From Pseudomonadota bacterium (GTDB taxonomy: Bacteria; Desulfobacterota; Anaeroferrophillalia; Anaeroferrophillales; Tharpellaceae), in the NCBI GenBank assembly GCA_011049115.1, contig DSCM01000038.1:1-47766 (forward strand): a stretch of DNA of 47,766 nt, given 5' to 3'. Position 1 is the stretch's first letter; the number at the start of each line of letters is the position of its first letter. Positions 25,733 through 33,944 of this stretch are shown one piece after another. Made by a program: the position numbers and the translations under genes. The notes under the pieces were generated by a model. That model did no database searches, had not been told where the DNA came from, and worked only from the letters and a program-made list of their open reading frames with translations.

Positions 25733-26509
25733 ATGGTTTTGGGGCTGGTTCTGGCGGCGGGGCTGCTGGGTTTAGCCTGCGGTAGCTTCTTCAATGTCTG
25801 TATCTACCGGATTCCTCTAGGGCAATCGGTGGTCAGTCCGCCGTCGCATTGTCCCGACTGTGGTCGCCGGCTGGCCTGGTGGCTTAATGTGCCGCTGCTC
25901 AGTTATTTCTTTTTACGAGGGCGCTGTTTTTACTGCCGCCGGGCCGTAGCCTGGCGTTACCCCTTGGTTGAGGCCCTGAGCGGTTTACTTTTCGGGGCGG
26001 CCGCCTGGCGTTTTGGTTGTTCTCCGGCCCTGTTGGGGGCGCTGGTGCTGATTTCCCTGCTGGTGCCGATTACCTTTATAGATCTGGATCACCAGATTAT
26101 TCCGGATTGTCTGAGCCTGAGCGGGATTGTTATCGGTCTCCTCGGCTCCTGGTGGTGGGGAGGACTGTTCTGGTGGGAGGCGCTCGCGGGCGCCGTTTTC
26201 GGCTGGCTTTCCCTGTGGACGGTGGCTGCCGCCTACCGTCAGTGTACCGGCCGTGACGGCATGGGTGGGGGCGATCTTAAACTGTTGGCCCTGCTCGGCG
26301 CTTTTCTGGGCTGGCGGGCGCTTCTTCCGATTATCCTGCTGAGCTCGGTCAGCGGCGCGTTGGTTGGTCTGGTTTTGATCATCGGGCGGCAGCGGGACGG
26401 TCGTTATGCCATTCCCTTCGGCCCCTTTCTTGCGGCCGGGGGGTTGCTTTATCTTTTCTGGGGGCCTCGGTTGCTTGAACTTTACTGGCAGTTGCTGCTG
26501 CCGGCGTAA
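25733..26509 (+). CDS. pilD: Prepilin peptidase and N-methyltransferase PilD
   Basis: This 258-residue polytopic protein cleaves and N-methylates type IV prepilins. Two CxxC pairs (CPDC near 41, CFYC near 65) form the zinc-binding site of the methylase domain. The aspartate protease motifs are IDLDHQIIPD (about 114-123) and GMGGGDLKL (about 178-186). ATG at 25733 has AAGGTG nine bases ahead and is preferred to GTG at 25721, which overlaps that site. It serves the pili assembled by pilMNOPQ. Its end overlaps the convergent rlmE by 28 bases. Confidence 0.94.
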   Translation: MVLGLVLAAGLLGLACGSFFNVCIYRIPLGQSVVSPPSHCPDCGRRLAWWLNVPLLSYFFLRGRCFYCRRAVAWRYPLVEALSGLLFGAAAWRFGCSPALLGALVLISLLVPITFIDLDHQIIPDCLSLSGIVIGLLGSWWWGGLFWWEALAGAVFGWLSLWTVAAAYRQCTGRDGMGGGDLKLLALLGAFLGWRALLPIILLSSVSGALVGLVLIIGRQRDGRYAIPFGPFLAAGGLLYLFWGPRLLELYWQLLLPA

Positions 26510-27090
26510 CCGGTGGCCACGAGATACAGCTCGCTTGAAGTCTTACGGCTGGCTTTGGGCTTGGCCAGGGTGACCTTCTGGAAAATGGCCTTGAGCTCAA
26601 GCTCGAAGTCTTTCAGCTCGTCGCCATGAAAAACCTTGCAGATAAAGAACCCCTTCTGCTGCAGGCGGGGTTTGATCAGGTTCAGGGTCTTGCTCAGGAT
26701 ATCAAGGGTGTTGGCCTGATCCGTGCTCCGGATTCCGGTCAGGTTGGGGGCCAGATCGGAGACCGCTCCGGCGAAGCGATCCGGAACTAGGGCATCTATC
26801 CGGGGCCCGGTTTCGGGAGCCGTGATGTCCGCAATCAGGGTTTGGCAGGGTGGTGAAGGCAATTCGGCGATCGGTAGCAGATCCAGGCCCAGAATGGTGC
26901 CGGCGGGGCCGATCCGGCTGGCAATATATTCCATCCAGCCCCCTGGGGCGGCTCCGAGCTCAAGGATTTTCTGGCCTTTTTTGAAGACTCGAAAGCGCTG
27001 ATCGAGCTCTTCGATCTTGTAGTTGGCGCGAGAACGCTTGCCCTCTCGTTTGGCCTTCTGATAATAGCTGTCTTTTCGGTTAAATGCCAT
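26482..27090 (-). CDS. rlmE: 23S rRNA 2'-O-methyltransferase RlmE (FtsJ/RrmJ)
   Basis: This 202-residue enzyme methylates the 2'-O of a uridine in the 23S rRNA A-loop. The SAM-binding motif LELGAAPGGWMEYI is near 43-56. The catalytic K-D-K-E tetrad is visible as K25 (ANYKIEEL), Asp in VSDLAPNLTGI, Lys in FFICKVFHGDEL and Glu in SSELYLVATGY. Gene length is normal. It is read divergently from bioB with 15 bases between the start codons, and its 3' end overlaps pilD. Confidence 0.95.
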   Translation of the reverse strand: MAFNRKDSYYQKAKREGKRSRANYKIEELDQRFRVFKKGQKILELGAAPGGWMEYIASRIGPAGTILGLDLLPIAELPSPPCQTLIADITAPETGPRIDALVPDRFAGAVSDLAPNLTGIRSTDQANTLDILSKTLNLIKPRLQQKGFFICKVFHGDELKDFELELKAIFQKVTLAKPKASRKTSSELYLVATGYAGSSNCQ

Positions 27091-27110
27091 GCTTTGAAAA
27101 ATAGCATGGC
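27086..27110. promoter_or_regulatory. Inverted repeat holding both divergent start codons
   Basis: GCCATGCT (27086-27093) and AGCATGGC (27103-27110) are exact inverses around a nine-base spacer. The CAT of the first arm is the rlmE start (minus strand) and the ATG of the second is the chosen bioB start. The symmetry suggests a protein-binding site or a chance product of similar gene starts. Confidence 0.5.
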
Positions 27111-28152
27111 GGTAGTTAAAAAAGAAAGGGATATTTTGCAGAAAAATAAGTTGCTGGAGAAAAATGAGAAAGAGGAAGCGCTGTTGGCCGAGCTGCGGAG
27201 TTCCTTACCTCGGCTGCTGGCCGGAGAAGGCCTGGCGGAGGAGACGGCCCGACGACTGGGAAGCCTGAGGGGGGCGGCCTTTTTTGAACTTCTGGCGCTT
27301 TGCCGCCGGGTGTGTAAACAGCATTGCGGTGATCAGGTTGCGCTCTGCGCGATTACCAATGCCAAGTCGGGACGATGCCCGGAAGATTGCGCTTTCTGCG
27401 CCCAGTCGAGTTCTTATGATACCGGAGTCGAAAGCTTTCCCCTGATCGAGGTCGAGGAATTGGCGGCCCGGGGCCGGATCGTGGCGGCGATGGGAGTGGA
27501 AAATTTTTCCGTGGTAACCAGCGGCACAGCGGTTGCGGACCGTAAAGAACAGGCGGCTATCGAGAAAATGCTGCGCCGCATTTCAGAACTGGGCATGGCT
27601 CCCTGCGCCTCCCTCGGTTTTCTCGAAGTGGAGACGGCGCGGCGTTATCGGGCGGCCGGTCTGCGCCACTATCACCATAATCTGGAGACGGCGCGTAGCT
27701 TTTTTCCGGAAATTTGCTCCACTCACGATTATGAACAGGCGGTGGCCACGGTCAGGATCGCTCAGGAAGCCGGATTATATGTCTGCAGTGGTGGTATCAT
27801 GGGGCTGGGTGAAAGCTGGGAACAGCGGGTCGAGTTGGCCTTGACCCTGCGGGAACTGGGCGTGGATTCGATTCCCCTGAATTTTCTGCAGCCGGTCCAG
27901 GGTACCCCGCTGGCGGATGAACCCGGCCTGATGCCCTGGCAGAGTCTCTTGACGATCGCCATGTTCCGGCTGGTTTGCCCCACCCGTGATATTCGTATCT
28001 GCGGCGGCCGACAGCAGGCCTTTGGCGATTTTCAGGGATTGATTTTCGCCGCCGGAGCCAATGGCCTGATGGTCGGCAATTATCTGACCACCAGTGGTCG
28101 GGACTGGTCTGCCGATCGGCGGTTGCTGGAGGCTTGGGTTGATTTTGTTTGA
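27106..28152 (+). CDS. bioB: Biotin synthase
   Basis: This 348-residue radical SAM enzyme inserts sulfur into dethiobiotin, the last step of biotin synthesis. The SAM [4Fe-4S] motif is CPEDCAFC within KSGRCPEDCAFCAQSSSY. Typical later segments are MGVENFSVVTSG, LRHYHHNLETA, CSGGIMGLGE and ICGGRQQAFGDFQGLIF, which carry the second-cluster ligands. The start is uncertain: ATG 27106 lacks a good binding site, TTG 27094 is upstream, and TTG 27136 has AAAGGG five bases ahead. The first 40 residues are lysine/glutamate-rich and poorly conserved. bioF follows after 11 bases. Confidence 0.94.
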   Translation: MAVVKKERDILQKNKLLEKNEKEEALLAELRSSLPRLLAGEGLAEETARRLGSLRGAAFFELLALCRRVCKQHCGDQVALCAITNAKSGRCPEDCAFCAQSSSYDTGVESFPLIEVEELAARGRIVAAMGVENFSVVTSGTAVADRKEQAAIEKMLRRISELGMAPCASLGFLEVETARRYRAAGLRHYHHNLETARSFFPEICSTHDYEQAVATVRIAQEAGLYVCSGGIMGLGESWEQRVELALTLRELGVDSIPLNFLQPVQGTPLADEPGLMPWQSLLTIAMFRLVCPTRDIRICGGRQQAFGDFQGLIFAAGANGLMVGNYLTTSGRDWSADRRLLEAWVDFV

Positions 28153-28163
28153 GGGGCGGGGCT

Positions 28164-29366
28164 ATGGGTGAAGGAACTTCAGTAAAAAGCGCGATCACGG
28201 CGGTTGCCGCGGAGCTGGAATCTTTGGCTGCGGCTGGCCGGCGGCGTTTTCTGCGAACCATCGACGGGCCTCAGCAGGCCCATATCATGCTCGCCGGTCG
28301 GCCGGTGTTATTGCTCTGTTCAAATAATTATCTTGCACTTGCCAGTCATCCCCGACTTAAGGCCGGAGCCCAAAGAGCGACGGAGCTTGACGGAGCTTCG
28401 GCCGGGGCGTCGCGTTTGATCTCGGGCACTATGCGCCTGCACCAGGAGCTGGAAGAGGCCCTGGCGGGCTTTAAAAAGGTTCCCCGGGCTTTGCTCTTCA
28501 ATAGTGGTTATGCAGCGAATCTGGCCTTGCTGACAACCTTTGCGGAAGCCGGGGACGTGATTTTCAGTGACGCTCTCAATCATGCCAGCATTGTCGACGG
28601 CTGTCGTCTGAGTCGGGCCCGTCTCGCGGTCTATCGTCATAATGATCTGGATCATCTTGAGGAGCTCCTTCGCCGGGAAGGCGCTCCCTGCCGGCGGCGT
28701 CTGATCGTTACCGACAGTGTCTTCAGTATGGACGGCGATCTGGCGGATCTGCCCGGAATAGCCGAGCTGGGACGGCGTTATGATGCGCTGGTGATGGTCG
28801 ATGATGCCCATGCGACTGGAGTTCTGGGAACTCGGGGACGGGGTTCGGCGGAGCATTTCGGACTGGATTCCTGTGCTCTGGATCTGCAGATGGGAACCCT
28901 GGGTAAAGCTCTGGGCAGCTGTGGCGCCTATGTCGCCGGCGCTGCGCCGCTGATAGATTATCTGATCAACAAGGCCCGCAGTTTTATTTATACCACGGCT
29001 TTGCCGCCGGCGGTTCTCGGAGCTTCTCTGGCGGCCTTGGAGGTTCTGGATGAAGAACCCTGGAGGGTGACCCGTCTGCGGGAGCTGGCCGCTTATCTGC
29101 GCCGGGGCCTGACGACTTTAGGCATCGTTTTGCGCAATGATCCGACCCCGATTATCCCGGTGCCGGTCGGCGACCCGCGCCGGACGATGGACTTAAGCAA
29201 CTGGTTTCTGGAACGAGGGGTTTTCATTCAGGGCATCAGACCGCCGACGGTGGCTTCCGGACAGTCCTTGCTGCGGGTCACGGTCAGCGCCGATCTCGAA
29301 TTTTCCGATCTTGACCTAGTGCTTGAGCTCTTCGCCGAACGACGCCGGGATTTTCAGGGGCGCTAA
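28164..29366 (+). CDS. bioF: 8-amino-7-oxononanoate synthase
   Basis: This 400-residue PLP enzyme condenses pimeloyl-ACP with alanine in biotin synthesis. The fold-type I features are NNYLALASHP, NSGYAANLALLTTF, the VDDAHATGVLG aspartate that contacts PLP, and the Schiff-base lysine in MGTLGKALGSCGAYVAG. The related 2-amino-3-ketobutyrate CoA ligase is the main alternative; the bioB neighbour favours BioF. ATG 28164 has GAGGGG seven bases upstream. bioA, bioD and bioC are not in the window. Confidence 0.92.
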   Translation: MGEGTSVKSAITAVAAELESLAAAGRRRFLRTIDGPQQAHIMLAGRPVLLLCSNNYLALASHPRLKAGAQRATELDGASAGASRLISGTMRLHQELEEALAGFKKVPRALLFNSGYAANLALLTTFAEAGDVIFSDALNHASIVDGCRLSRARLAVYRHNDLDHLEELLRREGAPCRRRLIVTDSVFSMDGDLADLPGIAELGRRYDALVMVDDAHATGVLGTRGRGSAEHFGLDSCALDLQMGTLGKALGSCGAYVAGAAPLIDYLINKARSFIYTTALPPAVLGASLAALEVLDEEPWRVTRLRELAAYLRRGLTTLGIVLRNDPTPIIPVPVGDPRRTMDLSNWFLERGVFIQGIRPPTVASGQSLLRVTVSADLEFSDLDLVLELFAERRRDFQGR

Positions 29367-29392
29367 TGCAGCTCCTTTTTTTGAAAAAGGGC

Positions 29393-29421
29393 TTGACAAG
29401 TGCCGTCTCTTATATTAGAAA
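29393..29421 (+). promoter_or_regulatory. Sigma-70-type promoter of rplM-rpsI
   Basis: TTGACA (29393-29398), a 17-base spacer and TAGAAA (29416-29421) are seen, with a T/A-rich -10 surround (TATATTAGAAAT). Transcription would begin near 29428, leaving a leader of about 100 bases that holds an attenuator-like hairpin. Confidence 0.6.
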
Positions 29422-29478
29422 TCTGCCCTTCGATTTTGCTGCTCCCAAGAGCGGGTAATGAACTTTGAGGGATTTATG

Positions 29479-29510
29479 TCCGGTGGGATTTGGCGACCGG
29501 ATCTTTTTTT
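29479..29510 (+). promoter_or_regulatory. Attenuator-like hairpin in the rplM leader
   Basis: TCCGGT (29479-29484) pairs with ACCGGA (29496-29501), followed by TCTTTTTTT. The structure has the form of an intrinsic terminator and ends just before the TGGAGA binding site of rplM, inside the expected 5' leader. It could limit transcription into the ribosomal protein genes. Confidence 0.5.
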
Positions 29511-29526
29511 CTGGAGACTTGAAATA

Positions 29527-29955
29527 ATGAAAACCTATGTGGCAAAACCTGCGGATGTCGAACGCAGGTGGCATTTAATTGATGCCCGGGGACAGGTTCT
29601 GGGGCGTCTGGCCAGTACTGTGGCCAACATTCTGCGGGGCAAGGATAAGGCGATCTTTACTCCCCATGTCGATACTGGTGATTATGTGATCGTGGTCAAC
29701 GCCGCAAAAGTGCGTCTGACTGGTAATAAGCTTGAGCAGAAGACTTATTATCACTATACCGGTTATCCCGGAGGGATTAAGTCCATTGGCGCCGCTGAAC
29801 TGCTCGCCAAAAATCCCGAAGAGGTAATTAATAATGCGGTCCGCGGCATGTTGCCCAAAAATAAGCTGAGCCGTCAGATTATCAAGAAGCTCAAGGTCTA
29901 CGCCGGGGCCGAGCATGGGCATGAGGCGCAGCAGCCGGAAGCCAGGGCCCTCTAA
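29527..29955 (+). CDS. rplM: Ribosomal protein L13
   Basis: This 142-residue 50S protein, the same length as E. coli L13, begins [20 protein letters not shown]. It contains [15 protein letters not shown], the internal [12 protein letters not shown] loop and [12 protein letters not shown], all diagnostic. ATG at 29527 has TGGAGA about nine bases ahead; an upstream in-frame ATG at 29458 would only translate the hairpin leader and is rejected. rpsI follows after 79 bases, the usual pair. Confidence 0.97.
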   Translation: MKTYVAKPADVERRWHLIDARGQVLGRLASTVANILRGKDKAIFTPHVDTGDYVIVVNAAKVRLTGNKLEQKTYYHYTGYPGGIKSIGAAELLAKNPEEVINNAVRGMLPKNKLSRQIIKKLKVYAGAEHGHEAQQPEARAL

Positions 29956-30034
29956 GGGCCTGGGGCGGTTAATTAAAGCATTACTAATAACGTCGTAAAA
30001 ATTCAATTTTTCGATAAAAATCTAGGGTTCGGAT

Positions 30035-30427
30035 ATGGCAGCGACAAAATATTATGCGACAGGCAAACGGAAATCGGCGGTAGCTAAGGTCTGGCTGGCT
30101 GAAGGCCGGGGTGAGATCAAGGTTAACGGTCATTCGGTGGAAGACTATTTCACTCTTGAAAATGCGCGGGAAATGGTTTTTCAGCCGCTTGCGGCAACCG
30201 GAACCGACAATAAATTTGACTTCATGATCAATGTTTCCGGGGGCGGCCTCGCCGGTCAGGCTGGTGCGATCAAGCATGGTATCAGTCGGGTTTTGCAGGA
30301 GTATGATCCTGAACTGCGGGCTGTATTGAAGAAGGCGGGTTACCTGACCCGTGATGCGCGAATTAAAGAGCGCAAAAAATACGGCCAGCGCGGTGCCCGG
30401 GCACGCTATCAGTTCTCTAAACGTTAA
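30035..30427 (+). CDS. rpsI: Ribosomal protein S9
   Basis: This 130-residue 30S protein has YYATGKRKSAVAKVWL at its start, INVSGGGLAGQAGAIKHGISR in the centre (split over the conserved glycine loop) and the terminal RARYQFSKR that reaches the tRNA in the P site. Length is normal. It is co-transcribed with rplM, and a strong terminator follows. Confidence 0.97.
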   Translation: MAATKYYATGKRKSAVAKVWLAEGRGEIKVNGHSVEDYFTLENAREMVFQPLAATGTDNKFDFMINVSGGGLAGQAGAIKHGISRVLQEYDPELRAVLKKAGYLTRDARIKERKKYGQRGARARYQFSKR

Positions 30428-30454
30428 ATCGCAGCAATTCAGAGACGAAACTCG

Positions 30455-30490
30455 CAGGGAGGCCGCAAAACGGCCTCCCTGTTTTATTTT
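30455..30490 (+). terminator. Terminator after rpsI
   Basis: CAGGGAGGCCG (30455-30465) pairs perfectly with CGGCCTCCCTG (30471-30481) around a CAAAA loop, followed by TTTTATTTT. The argC binding site starts right after it. Confidence 0.93.
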
Positions 30491-30507
30491 GAGGGAGGAA
30501 AAATTTG

Positions 30508-31554
30508 ATGAACAGGACAAAGGTTGCGATTATCGGAGCGAGCGGTTATACCGGAGTCGAGCTGATGCGGATTCTGGCTCTGCATCCTCAGGTGGAGCTG
30601 AAGGTGGTTACTTCGCGGCAGCATGTCGGAATGCCGGTCGCTGAGCTTTTCCCTTCGTTGCGCGGAATCGTCAAGCTTGCCTTTGTTGACCATCAGGTTG
30701 AGGTGATTGCTGACCAGGCGGAACTTTTTTTTACCGCCTTGCCGCACCAGACCGCGCTTGATGTCGTGGCCGCCCTGTGCGCGGCGGGGAAAAGGGTGGT
30801 TGACTTAAGTGCCGACTATCGGTTCTCTGCGCGCTCGCTTTATGAGCAATGGTACCAGACGCATACCCAGCCGGAGCTTCTAGCCGAGGCGGTGTATGGT
30901 TTACCTGAACTTTTTCGCCGGCAGATCCCTGAATCCCGGATCATCGGCAATCCCGGCTGCTATCCGACCAGCGTGATTTTGCCTCTGGCCCCGATCTTGT
31001 CGCGGGGGCTGGTGGCGCCCGGAACCACCATCGTCGTCGATGCCAAATCCGGTACCAGCGGTGCCGGGCGCAGTCTGAGCCCTGGTTCGCTGTACTGCGA
31101 GGTCAATGAAAATTTCAAGCCCTACAAGGCCGGCACGCACCGCCATCAGCCGGAAATGGAGGAACAGCTGGAGCGGGCCTCGGGAATCAGGCCCGAAATT
31201 TTGTTCGTGCCTCATCTTCTGCCGGTAAACCGAGGGATTCTGGCCTCGATTTATGTGCCTCTGGCCCGGCCTGTAACGGTCGCGGAGGTGGGTGAGATTC
31301 TGAACCAGGCCTATGCCGGAGAAACCTTCATCCGCCTGCTGGAAACCGGCGCCCTGCCTTCTCTGGCGGCGGTTCGGGGCAGTAACTATTGCGATATCGG
31401 CTACGTTCTGCCCGGTAATGGGAAACAGCTGATGCTTTTTTCCGCGATCGACAATCTGGTTAAGGGTGCGGCCGGGCAAGCCGTGCAGAATATGAATCTG
31501 CTGCTGGGTCTGCCCGAAGACAGCGGTTTACGCACGGTCGCGTTGGTGCCTTGA
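30508..31554 (+). CDS. argC: N-acetyl-gamma-glutamyl-phosphate reductase
   Basis: This 348-residue NADPH-dependent enzyme catalyses the third step of arginine synthesis. The nucleotide-binding GASGYTGVELMR is at the N-terminus, the catalytic cysteine is in GNPGCYPTS, and the substrate loop is KSGTSGAGR. H in HRHQPEME is the likely catalytic histidine. GAGGGAGG lies about nine bases before ATG 30508; the preceding TTG at 30505 is in frame but less likely. No other arg gene is nearby; the rpsI-argC neighbourhood is common in related genomes. Confidence 0.95.
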   Translation: MNRTKVAIIGASGYTGVELMRILALHPQVELKVVTSRQHVGMPVAELFPSLRGIVKLAFVDHQVEVIADQAELFFTALPHQTALDVVAALCAAGKRVVDLSADYRFSARSLYEQWYQTHTQPELLAEAVYGLPELFRRQIPESRIIGNPGCYPTSVILPLAPILSRGLVAPGTTIVVDAKSGTSGAGRSLSPGSLYCEVNENFKPYKAGTHRHQPEMEEQLERASGIRPEILFVPHLLPVNRGILASIYVPLARPVTVAEVGEILNQAYAGETFIRLLETGALPSLAAVRGSNYCDIGYVLPGNGKQLMLFSAIDNLVKGAAGQAVQNMNLLLGLPEDSGLRTVALVP

Positions 31555-31586
31555 GTCCGTGATTTTTAACCCGGTTGAATTGCGGG

Positions 31587-31615
31587 TTGACACGGTGGAA
31601 TTGAAGATGTATGAA
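31587..31615 (+). promoter_or_regulatory. Sigma-70-type promoter of ilvB
   Basis: TTGACA (31587-31592), a 17-base spacer and TATGAA (31610-31615) are seen. The predicted start, near 31622, falls right before the GGAGG binding site, which argues that the ATG at 31621 cannot be the main start of ilvB. Confidence 0.6.
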
Positions 31616-31632
31616 AAACTATGGAGGCGCGG

Positions 31633-33330
31633 ATGAAAAAAATGAGTGGGGCCCAAATACTCCTTGAAACTTTACAGGAGCGGGGGGTTGAGGTGATCTT
31701 CGGCTATCCCGGGGGGGCTGTGATCAATCTCTATCATCATCTGCCGGATTACTCCTGCCGACATATTCTGGTCCGGCATGAACAGGCCGCCGTGCATGCC
31801 GCCGATGGTTACGCCCGAGCGACCGGCAAGGTCGGAGTGGCCCTGGTGACCTCGGGGCCGGGGGCGACCAACACCGTCACCGGACTGGCGACCGCTTGTA
31901 TGGATTCGATTCCATTGGTGGTGTTTACCGGTCAGGTTCCCACCGCCCTGATCGGTAACGACGCTTTTCAGGAGGCCGATATCGTAGGGATCACCCGTTC
32001 CTGTACCAAACATAATTTTCTGGTCAAGAAGGTCGAAGACCTGGAAAGAATCGTTAACGAAGCTTTTCATATTGCCGCCAGCGGCCGGCCAGGGCCGGTA
32101 TTGGTTGACTTGCCCAAGGATGTGATTGCCGGCAAGGCCGTTAAAAAAGAGCGGATTGAGCTTTCCCTGAAAGGTTACAGCCCCAATTATGCCGGTCATC
32201 CGGGGCAAATCGAACGGGCCATGGGAATGCTCTTTACCGCCCGGCGCCCGCTCTTTTATGTCGGCGGCGGGGTCATCCTGGCCAATGCCGCGGCCGAGCT
32301 GACCCTTCTGGCCCGGCGCCTGCGTATACCCGTGACCACAACCTTGATGGGGCTCGGCGCTTTTCCCGAAAATGACGAGCTGGCTCTGGGAATGCTCGGC
32401 ATGCATGGAACTTATCGGGCCAACATGGCGGTTACCGGCAGCGATGTGTTGGTCGCCTTCGGCGCCCGTTTCGATGATCGGGTTACCGGTCGTATCGATA
32501 AATTTGCCGCTGATGCCAGAATTGTTCATATCGATATCGATCCGACCTCCATCTCAAAAAATGTTGAGGTCGATATTCCGATTGTCGGTGATGTCGGCGA
32601 TGTCTTGCGTAAAATGCTGTTGCAGACCGAGAAGGCCGCCGCTGCGGCCGCGGTCTTCGCCGCCGGTCATGATGATTGGCTTGGAGAAATTGCCCGCTGG
32701 CGGGACAGTCATAAACTTGCCTACGAACAGAAAGAAGTGATTAAGCCTCAGTTTGTGGTTGAGCAAATCAGTGCCTTGGCTCAGGCGCAGAACCCGATTA
32801 TCGCTACCGAAGTCGGCCAGAATCAGATGTGGGCGGCCCAGTTTTTTACCTTTCTGCATCCTCGCAGCTGGCTCTCCTCGGGGGGACTGGGAACCATGGG
32901 TTACGGTCTGCCGGCGGCGATCGGAGCTCAGGTTGCCTTTCCCGGGCGTCTGGTTATCGATATCGCCGGCGACGGCAGTATCCAGATGAACAGCCAGGAG
33001 CTGGCGACGGCGGTCCAGTATAATCTTCCGATCAAGGTGGTTATTTTGAACAATGGCTTTCTGGGCATGGTACGCCAGTGGCAGGAGCTTTTTTTCGCGG
33101 GCAACTATTCCTCTACGCGGATGGAAAGTGCTCCTGATTTTGTCAAACTGGCCGAGGCCTACGGGGCTTTAGGCCTGCGGGCCGTCAAGCCGGAAGAGGT
33201 CGAGCCGGTGTTGCGCCGGGCTTTCGCCCACTCGGGTCCGGTGGTGGTTGATATCGTGGTGGCTCCCGAGGAGAATGTCTATCCCATGGTGCCGGCCGGG
33301 GAGGCTATCTCCAATATGCTGCTGGTCTGA
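31633..33330 (+). CDS. ilvB: Acetolactate synthase large subunit
   Basis: This 565-residue thiamine diphosphate enzyme makes acetolactate or acetohydroxybutyrate, the first common step of branched-chain amino acid synthesis. The catalytic glutamate is in [16 protein letters not shown], the FAD region covers about 190-340, and the ThDP motif is [15 protein letters not shown] with [16 protein letters not shown] at 31633 has GGAGG five bases ahead; the ATG at 31621 lies at the predicted transcription start. ilvN and ilvC follow. Confidence 0.96.
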   Translation: MKKMSGAQILLETLQERGVEVIFGYPGGAVINLYHHLPDYSCRHILVRHEQAAVHAADGYARATGKVGVALVTSGPGATNTVTGLATACMDSIPLVVFTGQVPTALIGNDAFQEADIVGITRSCTKHNFLVKKVEDLERIVNEAFHIAASGRPGPVLVDLPKDVIAGKAVKKERIELSLKGYSPNYAGHPGQIERAMGMLFTARRPLFYVGGGVILANAAAELTLLARRLRIPVTTTLMGLGAFPENDELALGMLGMHGTYRANMAVTGSDVLVAFGARFDDRVTGRIDKFAADARIVHIDIDPTSISKNVEVDIPIVGDVGDVLRKMLLQTEKAAAAAAVFAAGHDDWLGEIARWRDSHKLAYEQKEVIKPQFVVEQISALAQAQNPIIATEVGQNQMWAAQFFTFLHPRSWLSSGGLGTMGYGLPAAIGAQVAFPGRLVIDIAGDGSIQMNSQELATAVQYNLPIKVVILNNGFLGMVRQWQELFFAGNYSSTRMESAPDFVKLAEAYGALGLRAVKPEEVEPVLRRAFAHSGPVVVDIVVAPEENVYPMVPAGEAISNMLLV

Positions 33331-33350
33331 AAACCGGGAGGTTGGTGAAC

Positions 33351-33845
33351 ATGAGACATATCATCAATGTGCAGGTTGAAAACGAGTTCGGGGTTCTGGC
33401 CCGTATCGCCTCGCTTTTCAGTGGACGTGGCTTTAATATTGAAAGTCTGACCGTGGCGGAAACCGAGGACTCGACGGTTTCCAACATGACTATCGTCACC
33501 CAGGGTGATAATCAGATTATTGAGCAGATAACCAAACAGCTCAATAAATTAATCAATGTTATCAAGGTCGTGGAGCTTACCGAAGCGGTGCAGATGGCGC
33601 GCGAGCTGGTGCTTTTGAAGTTCGCCCCCGGCGGCGGCGCCAAGCGTCTGGAATTATTGCGCCTGATCGAGGTATATCAGGGCCGGGTTTTGGAGCTTGG
33701 TCCCCGTTTCATGATTGTCGAGCTTACAGGGGAGCGGGTTAAAATCGAGGCCGCGCTCAAGGTACTCAGGCCTTTCGGGCTGAGCGAAATGTCTCGGACC
33801 GGAATGGTGGCTCTGGCTCGTGACGGTGGCCGTCGAGGTCTATGA
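33351..33845 (+). CDS. ilvN: Acetolactate synthase small (regulatory) subunit
   Basis: This 164-residue protein has an N-terminal ACT domain (about 1-75) with VENEFGVLARIASLFSGRG, which binds valine for feedback inhibition, and a C-terminal ALS-specific domain. It raises the activity of IlvB. GGGAGG lies nine bases before ATG 33351; an in-frame TTG at 33342 is less likely. It follows ilvB after 20 bases. Confidence 0.95.
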   Translation: MRHIINVQVENEFGVLARIASLFSGRGFNIESLTVAETEDSTVSNMTIVTQGDNQIIEQITKQLNKLINVIKVVELTEAVQMARELVLLKFAPGGGAKRLELLRLIEVYQGRVLELGPRFMIVELTGERVKIEAALKVLRPFGLSEMSRTGMVALARDGGRRGL

Positions 33846-33876
33846 CGCAGTTATCTAGGTTCTGGCCGACTGCAGG

Positions 33877-33892
33877 CATCGCCCTGGCGATG
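33877..33892. other. Small hairpin between ilvN and ilvC
   Basis: CATCGCC-CT-GGCGATG forms a seven-pair stem in the 99-base spacer. No T run follows; it may protect or separate the ilvBN and ilvC parts of the message. Confidence 0.45.
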
Positions 33893-33944
33893 ACGCGATC
33901 GTGCGGGCAAGGCAGTTTAATCATTCAGGCAAAGTGAGGAAAGC

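Noticed and set aside
29458-29526. N-terminal extension of rplM from ATG 29458
   Set aside because: It would translate the terminator-like leader and add residues absent from L13; the 29527 start gives the normal length.
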